A stretch of DNA of 64,000 nucleotides from an uncultured Acidimicrobiales bacterium (lineage in GTDB: Bacteria; Actinomycetota; Acidimicrobiia; Acidimicrobiales; SZUA-35). The notes beneath the pieces are model-generated. The model saw nothing but the letters and a program-made list of their open reading frames with translations, was not told the DNA's origin and ran no database searches. The DNA is taken from contig CALHFG010000051.1 in the NCBI GenBank assembly GCA_938029215.1, positions 1-64,000 of the forward strand, in the 5' to 3' direction. The translations under genes were made by a program, and so were the position numbers. Positions 45,799-54,940 of the stretch are shown here, in pieces. Positions within the stretch are counted from its first letter, which is position 1. Each line of letters starts with the position of its first letter.

Positions 45799-47082
45799 TC
45801 AGACCGTCCGCCAGACAGAAGCGAGGCAATTACGCAGGTACGCAGCGTCGATCGCGCCAGTCGTCTCGCGTGCGGAGTGCATCGCCAACTGCGGTGCTCC
45901 AATATCGATGGTGCGGACACCCAACTGTGCCGATGTTGCGGGGCCAATGGTTGAGCCACAGGGAAGATCGTTGCGATGTATGTAGGTCTGCACGGGCACC
46001 CCGACCGCGGCACAAGCGGCACGAAAGGGCTGTTCACTCGCTGCATCCGAGGCATATCGCTGGTTTGCGTTCCGCTTCACAACGACCCCGGCGTTGATCG
46101 CGATGTGATGGTTGGGTTCGTGCTTGTCGACATAATTCGGGTGGGTCGCATGCGCACAATCGGCCGACACCACGTAACTACGGGTCAACGCTTCGAGGTA
46201 GTCGGTTCGACCAAGGCCGGCGGCGGTAGCGATACGTTCCATCAGCGAACTCAGGTTGGACCCGGCTGCACCCGTCGCCGATTCTGACCCCACTTCCTCG
46301 TGATCGAAGAGAGCGAGAACCTGGATCGCTCCGGGAGCTGCTGTCTCCAAAGTCAAGCTCGTCAGGGCGTCGAGCGCTGCGAAACAGCTCAGCTGATTGT
46401 CGACCCGAGCGGACGCGATGAGATCAGAATCCAGTCCAACGATCGCCGGGGGCTGGGTGTCAAAGACCATCACATCCCAAGCAAGAATGTCGTCCTCGGA
46501 GGCGCCGGTCTGAGTTGCGAGGTAGGACCGGAACGTCGCTTCCGTGTTCGAGGTAGCCCAGAGAGGGTTGATGTGCGTCTGCGGATCGAGCTTGAGCCCC
46601 TTATCTCTGATCTCACGATCGAGGTGGATGGCAAGTTGTGGAATGCGAAGGATTGGCCGATCGTCGAGGAAGAGGACGGTCGAGCCGTCGGCAAGGGAAA
46701 CTCTCCCGGCTAGCCCGAGATCGCGATCGAGCCAACTATTCAGCAACACGCCGCCGTACACCTCGACCCCTAACTGGGCCCACGAAGCATTCTCAAGGTC
46801 GGCGTTGGCCCGCACACGCAGGTTGGGCGAATCGGTATGCGCTCCGACGACGGTGAAACGGTCAGGTTTTGCCGGAACCATCCATGCGATGATCGATCCT
46901 CCATCGACGCGGAAGTAGCGCCCGGGTCCCTTCGGCAACGACTGTGTCCGATCGACGGACACAAACCCGGCCTCATCCAGTCGACGAGCCGACTCTGAAA
47001 CGCAGTGGTACGGGGTCGGGCTGGACTCGATCGAAGCCAACAGTTGCTGTACGTATGCGGAATCCACCTGCTCGCGAGTCAT
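45799..47082 (-). CDS. M18-family aminopeptidase
   Basis: A 427-residue zinc aminopeptidase of the M18 (aspartyl aminopeptidase/ApeB) family. Metal-binding and catalytic motifs are GAHTDSPNLRV, RVDNQLSCFAALDAL, FDHEEVGSES and SADCAHATHPNY. It releases N-terminal amino acids, often acidic, from peptides in the cytoplasm. The ATG is preceded by a TAGTCT box at the leaderless spacing. It is convergent with nothing; gltB starts 134 bases downstream of its stop on the same strand. Confidence 0.93.
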   Translation of the reverse strand: MTREQVDSAYVQQLLASIESSPTPYHCVSESARRLDEAGFVSVDRTQSLPKGPGRYFRVDGGSIIAWMVPAKPDRFTVVGAHTDSPNLRVRANADLENASWAQLGVEVYGGVLLNSWLDRDLGLAGRVSLADGSTVLFLDDRPILRIPQLAIHLDREIRDKGLKLDPQTHINPLWATSNTEATFRSYLATQTGASEDDILAWDVMVFDTQPPAIVGLDSDLIASARVDNQLSCFAALDALTSLTLETAAPGAIQVLALFDHEEVGSESATGAAGSNLSSLMERIATAAGLGRTDYLEALTRSYVVSADCAHATHPNYVDKHEPNHHIAINAGVVVKRNANQRYASDAASEQPFRAACAAVGVPVQTYIHRNDLPCGSTIGPATSAQLGVRTIDIGAPQLAMHSARETTGAIDAAYLRNCLASVWRTV

Positions 47083-47088
47083 GACCGA

Positions 47089-47094
47089 AGACTA
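47089..47094 (-). promoter_or_regulatory. TAGTCT -10 box of the M18 aminopeptidase gene
   Basis: Minus-strand TAGTCT, six bases, then the ATG at 47080-47082; it overlaps the end region of the Rv3235-like gene. Confidence 0.5.
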
Positions 47095-47099
47095 CTCAG

Positions 47100-47747
47100 T
47101 TAGCGACCGGGAAGGTTCAGTGCCTCGATCGCATCATGAGCGGCCCGGAAGAATCGGCGAGGATGACGCTTGGACTCAAGAGTCACTTCAAACGCCGAGA
47201 ACGAACTGTTGAACCGAAGCACGCGGGCCGACACCCTCACGGGCACGGTCGGTCGGAGCCGAAACGCTCCGATCAGCTGACCCGTCGCAAACAACTCGAG
47301 CTCAGATCCGACCCGCCGTTGTTCGAAGTGTTCGAGCGCCAGCGCAGCGGACGCACGACTCGACCGAAGTCCCTGGACCAGTTCCGACGGCGACACGCTG
47401 AACAACCGGATGGTCCGGGAGCCCTTTCCTGGCCGGCCCGACGTGCCCGATCCCCACAATTGCACGTTGGACTGAACACCGGGCTGAACACCGGGCGCCA
47501 TGGGGCGGGCCCGGCTTGTCCGTGGGCGTGTTTGGCCTTGCATCTCGGGATCGGTGTCCTCGTGCGCCACCCGATACAAGTCGTCAGCGCTCAGCATGCG
47601 TTCGGACTCGTCGAGAATGATGGGTACATCGGGCTCAATGAGTTCAAGCACGGTTGGTTCCGCTGGTCCGACCGCCTCCGACTTCACCGGAAGCGGCCGA
47701 AAGAAATCCGCTCGCATGGTCACGTTATGGCGCGTGCGCACACTCAT
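47100..47747 (-). CDS. Rv3235-family (DUF6459) protein
   Basis: A protein of about 215 residues. The C-terminal ~100 residues (ELFATGQLIGAFRLRP, RVSARVLRFNSSFSAFEV, ending HDAIEALNLPGR) match the Rv3235/DUF6459 domain, an actinobacterial family of unknown function often near secA2 and related genes. The N-terminal half is Pro/Arg/Gly-rich and likely flexible. The start is unclear: ATG 47747 was chosen, ATG 47717 (MRADFF) and TTG 47822 are alternatives. Confidence 0.75.
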   Translation of the reverse strand: MSVRTRHNVTMRADFFRPLPVKSEAVGPAEPTVLELIEPDVPIILDESERMLSADDLYRVAHEDTDPEMQGQTRPRTSRARPMAPGVQPGVQSNVQLWGSGTSGRPGKGSRTIRLFSVSPSELVQGLRSSRASAALALEHFEQRRVGSELELFATGQLIGAFRLRPTVPVRVSARVLRFNSSFSAFEVTLESKRHPRRFFRAAHDAIEALNLPGR

Positions 47748-47844
47748 TCCGTCACAAGACTGACACGTTTCGGGCCCCAACCACCTATTCCGCTGCTGAA
47801 CAGGGCCTTTACATTTCTGCAACGGACCCTAGGGGTATCGACCC

Positions 47845-47874
47845 TTGGTGATTCCGCGTAGGGCAAACTAGCCT
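47845..47874 (+). promoter_or_regulatory. Sigma-70-type promoter of the pyrophosphatase gene
   Basis: TTGGTG (47845-47850) and TAGCCT (47869-47874) are 18 bases apart, giving transcription start near 47881 and a leader of about 50 bases. Confidence 0.5.
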
Positions 47875-47921
47875 CGCTCGGTCGCTGGGTGTACGCGCCC
47901 GCGCAAATCATGCCCACTAGC

Positions 47922-47926
47922 AGGAG
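47922..47926 (+). promoter_or_regulatory. Ribosome-binding site deciding the hppA GTG start
   Basis: AGGAG, seven bases before the GTG at 47934. It favours that start over the in-frame ATG at 47910 and GTG at 47889. Confidence 0.6.
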
Positions 47927-47933
47927 CTTTTCC

Positions 47934-50060
<2,127 letters not shown>

Positions 50061-50074
50061 CCGCTTCCGCTCCG

Positions 50075-50110
50075 AAGGGCCCGACTCTCAGGAGTCGGGT
50101 CCTTTGAGTT
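50075..50110 (+). terminator. Rho-independent terminator after hppA
   Basis: A stem of about 13 pairs (AAGGGCCCGACTC with GAGTCGGGTCCTT, one wobble) around a TCAG loop, followed by TGAGTTTT. It also rules out a start at 50104 for the next gene. Confidence 0.8.
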
Positions 50111-50133
50111 TTATGGACCCTCGCGTGGCTGGG

Positions 50134-50139
50134 TACGAT
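50134..50139 (+). promoter_or_regulatory. TACGAT -10 box of the dehydrogenase-like gene
   Basis: TACGAT ends six bases before the ATG at 50146. Confidence 0.5.
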
Positions 50140-50145
50140 CGTCGG

Positions 50146-51054
50146 ATGGCACTACAAAAGCTCACCTCCACCGACGCATTCGTAGTGACTGACATTCCGG
50201 ATGCTCCGGCAACGGGTGTTGTCCGGATGGGCAAGAAGATTCTGCAGTCCAGTGCCAAGGATCTGGCCCGCTCCGCGACGTACTCGTTCGCCGCGTTTGG
50301 CTTACAACGGGGTGGCGCTTCGGCCGGCATCAACGCGATCGAGGAAGCGATCCCCGATGCAATCGCCAACTTTGTTGCTGAGGCGGGTGATATCGGAGGG
50401 CTGGATCTCTCCCCCGGCAAGGGCGTGTCCATCGATCAGCTCGGCCAGCTCCTCGAGTCCCAACATACGCTGGCCGGATCGCGGGCACTTACGGTGACTG
50501 GGGTCGTCGCAGCTGCAAAATGGGCCGCCGGCGGGAGTCTTGCAGGGAAGTCCGCAGTCGTAGAAGGTCAGGGAAGCAACCCAATGGCCGACCTCGTGGC
50601 CGCCGGAATGAGCGACGCTGGCGCCGATGTCCTCACGCCCCTGCCCGACGCCAAGCCATGGATGGTATGGGGTTCCGAGGTCGATCTCTTGCTCACAGGG
50701 ACCAAACCTGGAACGCTGAACCACAAGGGCGCCGAGAGCGTCAAAGCGTCGGCGGTGATCCCTTGGGGGCCGATTCCGGTGACCACCAAGGCCTACCTCA
50801 CTCTCGAACGTGCGGGCATCACGGTGCTCCCCGACTTCGTGGCAGCTTCCGGCGGCCTGGTAGCGCCCTACTTCGAGAGCGCGTCAACCGACGCTGCCGA
50901 ACTGGGTGTTGAAGCGGCGAAGCGAATCTCAACGGTTCTCGATGACTGCGCCCAGCACGGAGACGGCGTGTTGATGGGCGCGTGCGTCAGAGCCGAGACA
51001 TTCCTTGAAAGCTGGACCGACTGGTCTCCGTTTGGCCGGCCGCTCGCGGCCTGA
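50146..51054 (+). CDS. Divergent Glu/Leu/Phe/Val dehydrogenase-family protein
   Basis: A 302-residue protein whose architecture matches amino-acid dehydrogenases: an N-terminal substrate domain and a Rossmann domain (VVEGQGSNPMADLVAAG), then the family's late segment TKPGTLNHKGAES ... GITVLPDFVAASGGLVAPYF. The usual catalytic lysine region GGGKGG reads RGGASAGINA here, so the key Lys is missing and normal oxidative deamination is doubtful. The start follows a TACGAT box and lies past the hppA terminator. Its stop is ten bases from a convergent metallopeptidase. Confidence 0.7.
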   Translation: MALQKLTSTDAFVVTDIPDAPATGVVRMGKKILQSSAKDLARSATYSFAAFGLQRGGASAGINAIEEAIPDAIANFVAEAGDIGGLDLSPGKGVSIDQLGQLLESQHTLAGSRALTVTGVVAAAKWAAGGSLAGKSAVVEGQGSNPMADLVAAGMSDAGADVLTPLPDAKPWMVWGSEVDLLLTGTKPGTLNHKGAESVKASAVIPWGPIPVTTKAYLTLERAGITVLPDFVAASGGLVAPYFESASTDAAELGVEAAKRISTVLDDCAQHGDGVLMGACVRAETFLESWTDWSPFGRPLAA

Positions 51055-51064
51055 GGCCTGACTG

Positions 51065-52060
51065 TTAGGGCTGGGCGATACTGAAGGTGTCACAACCGTC
51101 AGGGTTACCGTCACCTAGCCCCTTCTTGAACCAGTTGATTCGCTGCTGAGACGTGCCATGGGTGAACGTGTGAGGGTCCACGTACCCCTGACGACTTTGA
51201 ATCGAGTCGTCGCCGACCGCGGAGGCTGCGTTGATCGCCTCTTCTAGATCGCCCGGGTCGAGGGTGAATTTGCCGGAACTACCATCGCTGCTGCGTTGGT
51301 TCGCGTAGTGCGCCCACACGCCCGCGAAACAGTCGGCCTGCAGCTCTTGGCGGACCGAGAGCTCATTCCTCGCGTTGGGGTTCTGTGACTGGGCTTGGCG
51401 GACCTGGTTGCTGATCCCAGTGATCGACTGAATGTGGTGGCCGACCTCGTGGGCAATGATGTAAGCCTGAGCAAAGTCGCCGGCCGCCCCGAGGCTGCGC
51501 TGAAGGCCTTCCATAGCTCCGATGTCGATGTACACCTTCTGATCTTGAGGGGCTCCGCAATAGAAGGGTCCAGCGGCAGCACGACCGATACCGCAGCCGT
51601 CGGTGCGGGTTTCGCCCTCATAGAGCACCAGCTTGGTTGCGGTGTACTGCACGCCGGCGTTTTCGAACAGCTGAGACCAAACTTCTTGGGTATCGATGAT
51701 GAGAGCGGTGAGGCAGTCATCGACATCGACATCGCAGCTCACGATGTCGCTACTGGAAGATGCGGCGTCGTCACCACCAAGCGACGGGGCTTCAACGTTG
51801 AACGCTCCGCCGCCCGTGTTTGCAGGAGCGGTGTTCACGGTGGTGTCGCCGCCTCCGAGGTTCACGCCAAAGAGCAGTCCGATGATCGCGATGATGATTG
51901 CGCCCAGGCCACCGCCGGCCTTGGCCCCACGAGGCATGCCTCCGCCGGTGGTCATGCCGCCACGGCCAAAGGTAGTTCCTCGCCCGCTGCGACTCGATCC
52001 GCGACGATCGTCTACGTACTGAGCCCCTTTTTCTGCTTGCTTCCTTGAAAACCTGGCCAT
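51065..52060 (-). CDS. YpfJ/KPN_00809-type neutral zinc metallopeptidase
   Basis: A 331-residue membrane-anchored protein. After a Gly/Arg-rich cytoplasmic N-terminus there is one transmembrane helix (GAIIIAIIGLLFGVNLGGG). The periplasmic/extracellular domain has FYCGAPQDQKVYID and the zinc motif HEVGHHIQ, with QELQADCFAGVWAHY supplying the third ligand. An AAGGAGG site precedes the ATG. The family is widespread, with unknown physiological substrates. Confidence 0.9.
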   Translation of the reverse strand: MARFSRKQAEKGAQYVDDRRGSSRSGRGTTFGRGGMTTGGGMPRGAKAGGGLGAIIIAIIGLLFGVNLGGGDTTVNTAPANTGGGAFNVEAPSLGGDDAASSSSDIVSCDVDVDDCLTALIIDTQEVWSQLFENAGVQYTATKLVLYEGETRTDGCGIGRAAAGPFYCGAPQDQKVYIDIGAMEGLQRSLGAAGDFAQAYIIAHEVGHHIQSITGISNQVRQAQSQNPNARNELSVRQELQADCFAGVWAHYANQRSSDGSSGKFTLDPGDLEEAINAASAVGDDSIQSRQGYVDPHTFTHGTSQQRINWFKKGLGDGNPDGCDTFSIAQP

Positions 52061-52179
52061 CTTGCGCCCTCCTTCGGCGTATCTATCCTACTCAAATCCG
52101 CCGGTCAGACGGTTCGCAGCCGAAAGAGGACCCTATTTGGGCAGGTGTCCAGGCAAGAACCCAGCCAGAAACGACCCGT

Positions 52180-53070
52180 TCAGAGGGCCACCGCAATGCT
52201 GGCCGCCACGGATGCGTTCGACTCCGCAAGCGCAAGGTTGGTGGCGATGCTTGCGCCGTCGGTGAGTCGGGAGATCTCTGCCAACACCAGAGGCGTGATC
52301 GCAGGCCCAGTGACGTTTTGGTCCGAGGCCGCCCCCAGCGCGGAGTCCACTGCCTCTTCGAGCACGTCAGACTCGATAGCAGCATCTTCGGGGACTGGAT
52401 TGACGACCAGCACCCCGCCGCCCCCAAGATCCCAGTGGGCTCGGGCAATAGCCGCAATTTCTTCGGCCGAATCGACCCGGTGTGGCACCGGTAACCCGGA
52501 AGATCTGGCATAGAAAGCCGGGAACTCATCGGTTTGGAAACCGAGAACAGGGACCGAGCTCGTTTCTAGAAACTCCAAGGTGCGAGCAAGATCGAGGAAC
52601 ACCTTGGCACCCGACGCGACCGTGATGACCTGATGCACCGACAACGCCTTGAGATCAGCGCTCACGTCCATCGATTCGCCGACGTCTCTATGGACACCGC
52701 CGAGGCCCCCGGTGGCGAACACGCGCAGCCGAGCTGCCGCGGCTAGTGCGACCGAGGCCGAAACGGTAGTCGCCCCATAGCTCCAGCCCTGGGCGACGGC
52801 GACTGCGATATCACGTTCGGCTACTTTGCGCGCCGGGCCACAGATTTGGTCATAGAACGCTTCTTCAACGCCAACGACGGCCGCACCGTTGAGCACAGCG
52901 GTGAGCGCGGGCTCAGCTCCCCCGGCCCGTATTGCGGCGTTGCACCGAGCGAGGGCCTCAGTATTGGCGGGGCTTGGAAGGCCCAAGTTCGAGAAGATGG
53001 TGGACTCCATCGCCACGGGCGAAGCCCCGGAAGCCATAGCATCGGCCAGGCCCTCACCGATTTGGATCAA
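52180..53070 (-). CDS. psuG: Pseudouridine-5'-phosphate glycosidase
   Basis: A 296-residue enzyme that cleaves pseudouridine 5'-phosphate to uracil and ribose 5-phosphate. Motifs are VAMESTIFSNLGLP, the active-site lysine region GPARKVAERD, TTVSASVALAAAA, and the metal/phosphate segment FATGGLGGVHRDV. The TTG start overlaps the flavodoxin stop (TTGA). A psuK kinase partner is not adjacent. The enzyme is consistent with nucleoside salvage alongside the BMP importer. Confidence 0.93.
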   Translation of the reverse strand: MIQIGEGLADAMASGASPVAMESTIFSNLGLPSPANTEALARCNAAIRAGGAEPALTAVLNGAAVVGVEEAFYDQICGPARKVAERDIAVAVAQGWSYGATTVSASVALAAAARLRVFATGGLGGVHRDVGESMDVSADLKALSVHQVITVASGAKVFLDLARTLEFLETSSVPVLGFQTDEFPAFYARSSGLPVPHRVDSAEEIAAIARAHWDLGGGGVLVVNPVPEDAAIESDVLEEAVDSALGAASDQNVTGPAITPLVLAEISRLTDGASIATNLALAESNASVAASIAVAL

Positions 53071-53507
53071 CGGGAGACCAAGGTCTGCACGTCGCCAGCG
53101 CCCATGAGCCGATCGACGAATTCTGAGGCACCGCCCACCAGATCGCTTCGCTTGATAGCTGCTCCACCGACGACATCGCCGCCGCGCCGCTCAACGATTG
53201 CCTGGAGCTTGTCGAGGACCTTGCCGGGATCGGTGGCATAGGTGCAGTAGACCGCGGTCTTCTTCCCGTCGATCACCGGCAGTTTCGCGACCTTCCAGGG
53301 ACGTCCGGGGCGTTGACCAAAGAAGAACAAGCCGTCAACCCACGTTCCAACAACGACGAGATCGGAGTCGCTCAGCCACTGGAGATCGGCGCGGTCGATT
53401 GCGCAGGCCTTGGCGTCGACGCCTGAGGCGCGCAACTCTGCGGCAATAAGGTTTCCTGCGTCACGGGTGTTGCCGGTGACGGACTCGTACAGAACGGTGG
53501 CCTTCAT
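53067..53507 (-). CDS. Flavodoxin-domain protein
   Basis: A 146-residue FMN-binding flavodoxin-like protein. The phosphate-binding loop is YESVTGNTRD at residues 7-16; the FMN-ring loops follow at GTWVDGLFFFGQ and CTYATDPGK. It likely acts as an electron carrier or a flavodoxin-like switch. It overlaps psuG at its 3' end. Its start has a TACTAT box seven bases upstream and is only 23 bases from the divergent MazG start. Confidence 0.88.
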   Translation of the reverse strand: MKATVLYESVTGNTRDAGNLIAAELRASGVDAKACAIDRADLQWLSDSDLVVVGTWVDGLFFFGQRPGRPWKVAKLPVIDGKKTAVYCTYATDPGKVLDKLQAIVERRGGDVVGGAAIKRSDLVGGASEFVDRLMGAGDVQTLVSR

Positions 53508-53514
53508 GCCCCCA

Positions 53515-53520
53515 ATAGTA
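53515..53520 (-). promoter_or_regulatory. TACTAT -10 box of the flavodoxin-psuG operon
   Basis: Minus-strand TACTAT, seven bases, then ATG at 53505-53507; overlaps the MazG box by two bases on the other strand. Confidence 0.5.
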
Positions 53521-53524
53521 GAGT
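53519..53524 (+). promoter_or_regulatory. TAGAGT -10 box of the MazG gene
   Basis: TAGAGT ends six bases before the ATG at 53531; it overlaps the opposing flavodoxin box. Confidence 0.5.
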
Positions 53525-53530
53525 CTCGCG

Positions 53531-53782
53531 ATGCAGATAGCCGAGTTCCAACAGCTTATGGATGACCTGTACGGCGAGGCTGACCGGGAGCGGGGAATTT
53601 CTGCAACGGTCGCGTGGCTGTGCGAGGAACTTGGTGAGCTCGCTCAAGCGGTGAGAAAAGGAACCGTCGACGACCAACTGCATGAGCTCGGCGACGTTTT
53701 GGCCTGGACCGCCTCGCTCGCCAACCAGCTCGATCTGTCACTCACCGACGCCGCTCATCGGTACGTCACCGATCCGCCGTAA
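53531..53782 (+). CDS. MazG-like nucleotide pyrophosphohydrolase
   Basis: An 83-residue all-alpha MazG-fold protein. The metal-binding acidic residues are present as CEELGELAQAV (EExxE) and HELGDVLAWT (ExxD). Members hydrolyse (d)NTPs to monophosphates and pyrophosphate. It is a short, single-domain form. It stands 22 bases before the probable selenoprotein gene, which has its own promoter box. Confidence 0.88.
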   Translation: MQIAEFQQLMDDLYGEADRERGISATVAWLCEELGELAQAVRKGTVDDQLHELGDVLAWTASLANQLDLSLTDAAHRYVTDPP

Positions 53783-53792
53783 CCGCCCGCGA

Positions 53793-53798
53793 TAGGCT
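53793..53798 (+). promoter_or_regulatory. TAGGCT -10 box of the selenoprotein gene
   Basis: TAGGCT ends six bases before the ATG at 53805, upstream of the in-frame TGA. It supports the long selenocysteine-containing reading. Confidence 0.6.
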
Positions 53799-53804
53799 GT
53801 TCAG

Positions 53805-54080
53805 ATGTCTTCCGAGCGATACCGAGTGTCAATTACCTACTGCGTCCCTTGAGACTATTCGGGTCACGCCGTGAGCGCGACTGCAGACATTCTCTCCAAC
53901 TACCAGCATGTGATCGACGATCTGTCTCTCAAGACCGGCGGAGCTGGCGTGTTCGATGTGACCGTGAACGATCAGCTGATCTATAGCAAAGACGAAACCG
54001 GCCGCCATGCCGAGCCCGGTGAGGTGCTGCGCCTCTTTCAAGGCGTGGTTGGGCCAGACGTGCCCCTCTACGGCACCTAA
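53805..54080 (+). CDS. Probable selenoprotein, SelT/SelW/SelH (Rdx) family, with in-frame TGA as Sec16
   Basis: Reading from ATG 53805 and taking TGA 53850-53852 as selenocysteine gives 91 residues: MSSERYRVSITYCVPU, DYSGHAVSATADILSN and onward through GGAGVFDVTVNDQLIYSK, GRHAEPGEVLRLF to a TAA. The redox motif is C13-V-P-U16, exactly the CxxU/CxxC of SelW-like thioredoxin-fold proteins; the later G..GVFDV and GR segments are also family-typical. The family takes part in thiol redox or peroxide defence. A TAGGCT box six bases before the ATG and a hairpin after the TGA fit. The alternative, an opal nonsense mutation with restart at GTG 53871, would lose the redox site. No sel genes lie in this window. 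Confidence 0.82.
53850..53852 (+). other. Recoded TGA (selenocysteine codon)
   Basis: In frame between CCT (Pro15) and GAC (Asp17), three codons after the TGC of Cys13. Every other codon from 53805 to the TAA is sense. Confidence 0.8.
53862..53882 (+). promoter_or_regulatory. Candidate bacterial SECIS element
   Basis: GTCACGC (53863-53869) pairs with GCGCGAC (53875-53881) with one A-C mismatch and an outer G-T pair, loop CGTGA. The loop begins 18 bases after the TGA and has G in its second position, matching the bacterial SECIS rules (loop 16-37 bases away, G in the first two loop bases). The stem is short, so this is suggestive only. Confidence 0.5.
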
Positions 54081-54112
54081 GTTGTCGTTGGCTCATCGGG
54101 AAGTCGATCCTC

Positions 54113-54940
54113 TTGTTTGAACACTGGGTTCGGATAGATGACCCTCAGGATCCGCGGATCGCAGTCTTCCAGGGGCTCCGGGATCACCAGCTCCGTCAGC
54201 TGCGAGAGGCCGACGGCGGCGACATGGAAGGGGTCTTTGTAGGCGAAGGCGATCTGGTGGTTGAGCGCGCCCTCGAGGCGGGCTATCAGCTCCACTCGAT
54301 TCTTGTCGACGGGGCCCGCACGAAACCGATTCCAGATCGGATCGAACAAGACGCTCCGCCCATCTATGCCGCGGCACCAAACGTTCTGCAACACATCACC
54401 GGCTATCACCTCCATCGAGGCCTATTGGCGTGCTTTCGACGCCGGCCCCTGATGTCAGCCGACGATGTTCTTGCAGGCGCCGCAACGCTGATCGTCCTCG
54501 AGGGCATCAACAACCCCACCAATCTCGGCGTCATCCTCCGGTGTGGCGTAGCGCTAGGTGTGGATGCATTCGTGATGGACAACACCTGCAGCGATCCTCT
54601 GTACCGACGAGCCGGAAGGGTCAGCATGGGCGAGGCCTATCGACTCCCGTACGCTCGATTGGGCAGTTTTCCCGAAGATCTGGAGCAGATCCATGCCGCC
54701 GGTTTCACCACGCTGGCACTAACGCCGGGCGGCGAGGTGGACATTGGCGAGCTGTCCTTTGCGCCAGATCAGAAGGTTGCGCTCGTGCTCGGAAGCGAGG
54801 GCCCCGGGTTAGGTGACGGGACGATCGCCGCCTGTTCCATCCGAACTCGAATCCCCATGAGCGGCGCCGTCGACAGTCTCAACGTTGGGTCCGCTGCCTC
54901 CGTTGCCTTCTACGCCATCCAGCAAAGTCGCAAACGCTAG
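54113..54940 (+). CDS. TrmH/SpoU-family RNA 2'-O-methyltransferase
   Basis: A 275-residue SPOUT methyltransferase. The N-terminal substrate-binding domain (VFVGEGDLVVERALEAG) precedes the catalytic knot with its three motifs: LEGINNPTNLGVILR, VLGSEGPGLGD and IPMSGAVDSLNVGSAASVA. It methylates ribose 2'-OH in rRNA or tRNA using S-adenosylmethionine. No ATG is suitably placed, so the TTG at 54113 is taken, 32 bases after the selenoprotein stop. The last ~130 bases are also read antisense by the convergent PPOX gene. Confidence 0.9.
   Translation: MFEHWVRIDDPQDPRIAVFQGLRDHQLRQLREADGGDMEGVFVGEGDLVVERALEAGYQLHSILVDGARTKPIPDRIEQDAPPIYAAAPNVLQHITGYHLHRGLLACFRRRPLMSADDVLAGAATLIVLEGINNPTNLGVILRCGVALGVDAFVMDNTCSDPLYRRAGRVSMGEAYRLPYARLGSFPEDLEQIHAAGFTTLALTPGGEVDIGELSFAPDQKVALVLGSEGPGLGDGTIAACSIRTRIPMSGAVDSLNVGSAASVAFYAIQQSRKR

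Noticed and set aside
53871..54080. 69-residue protein starting at GTG 53871
   Set aside because: It is the C-terminal part of the SelW-like protein; starting here would drop the redox motif and ignore the promoter box and ATG upstream of the TGA.
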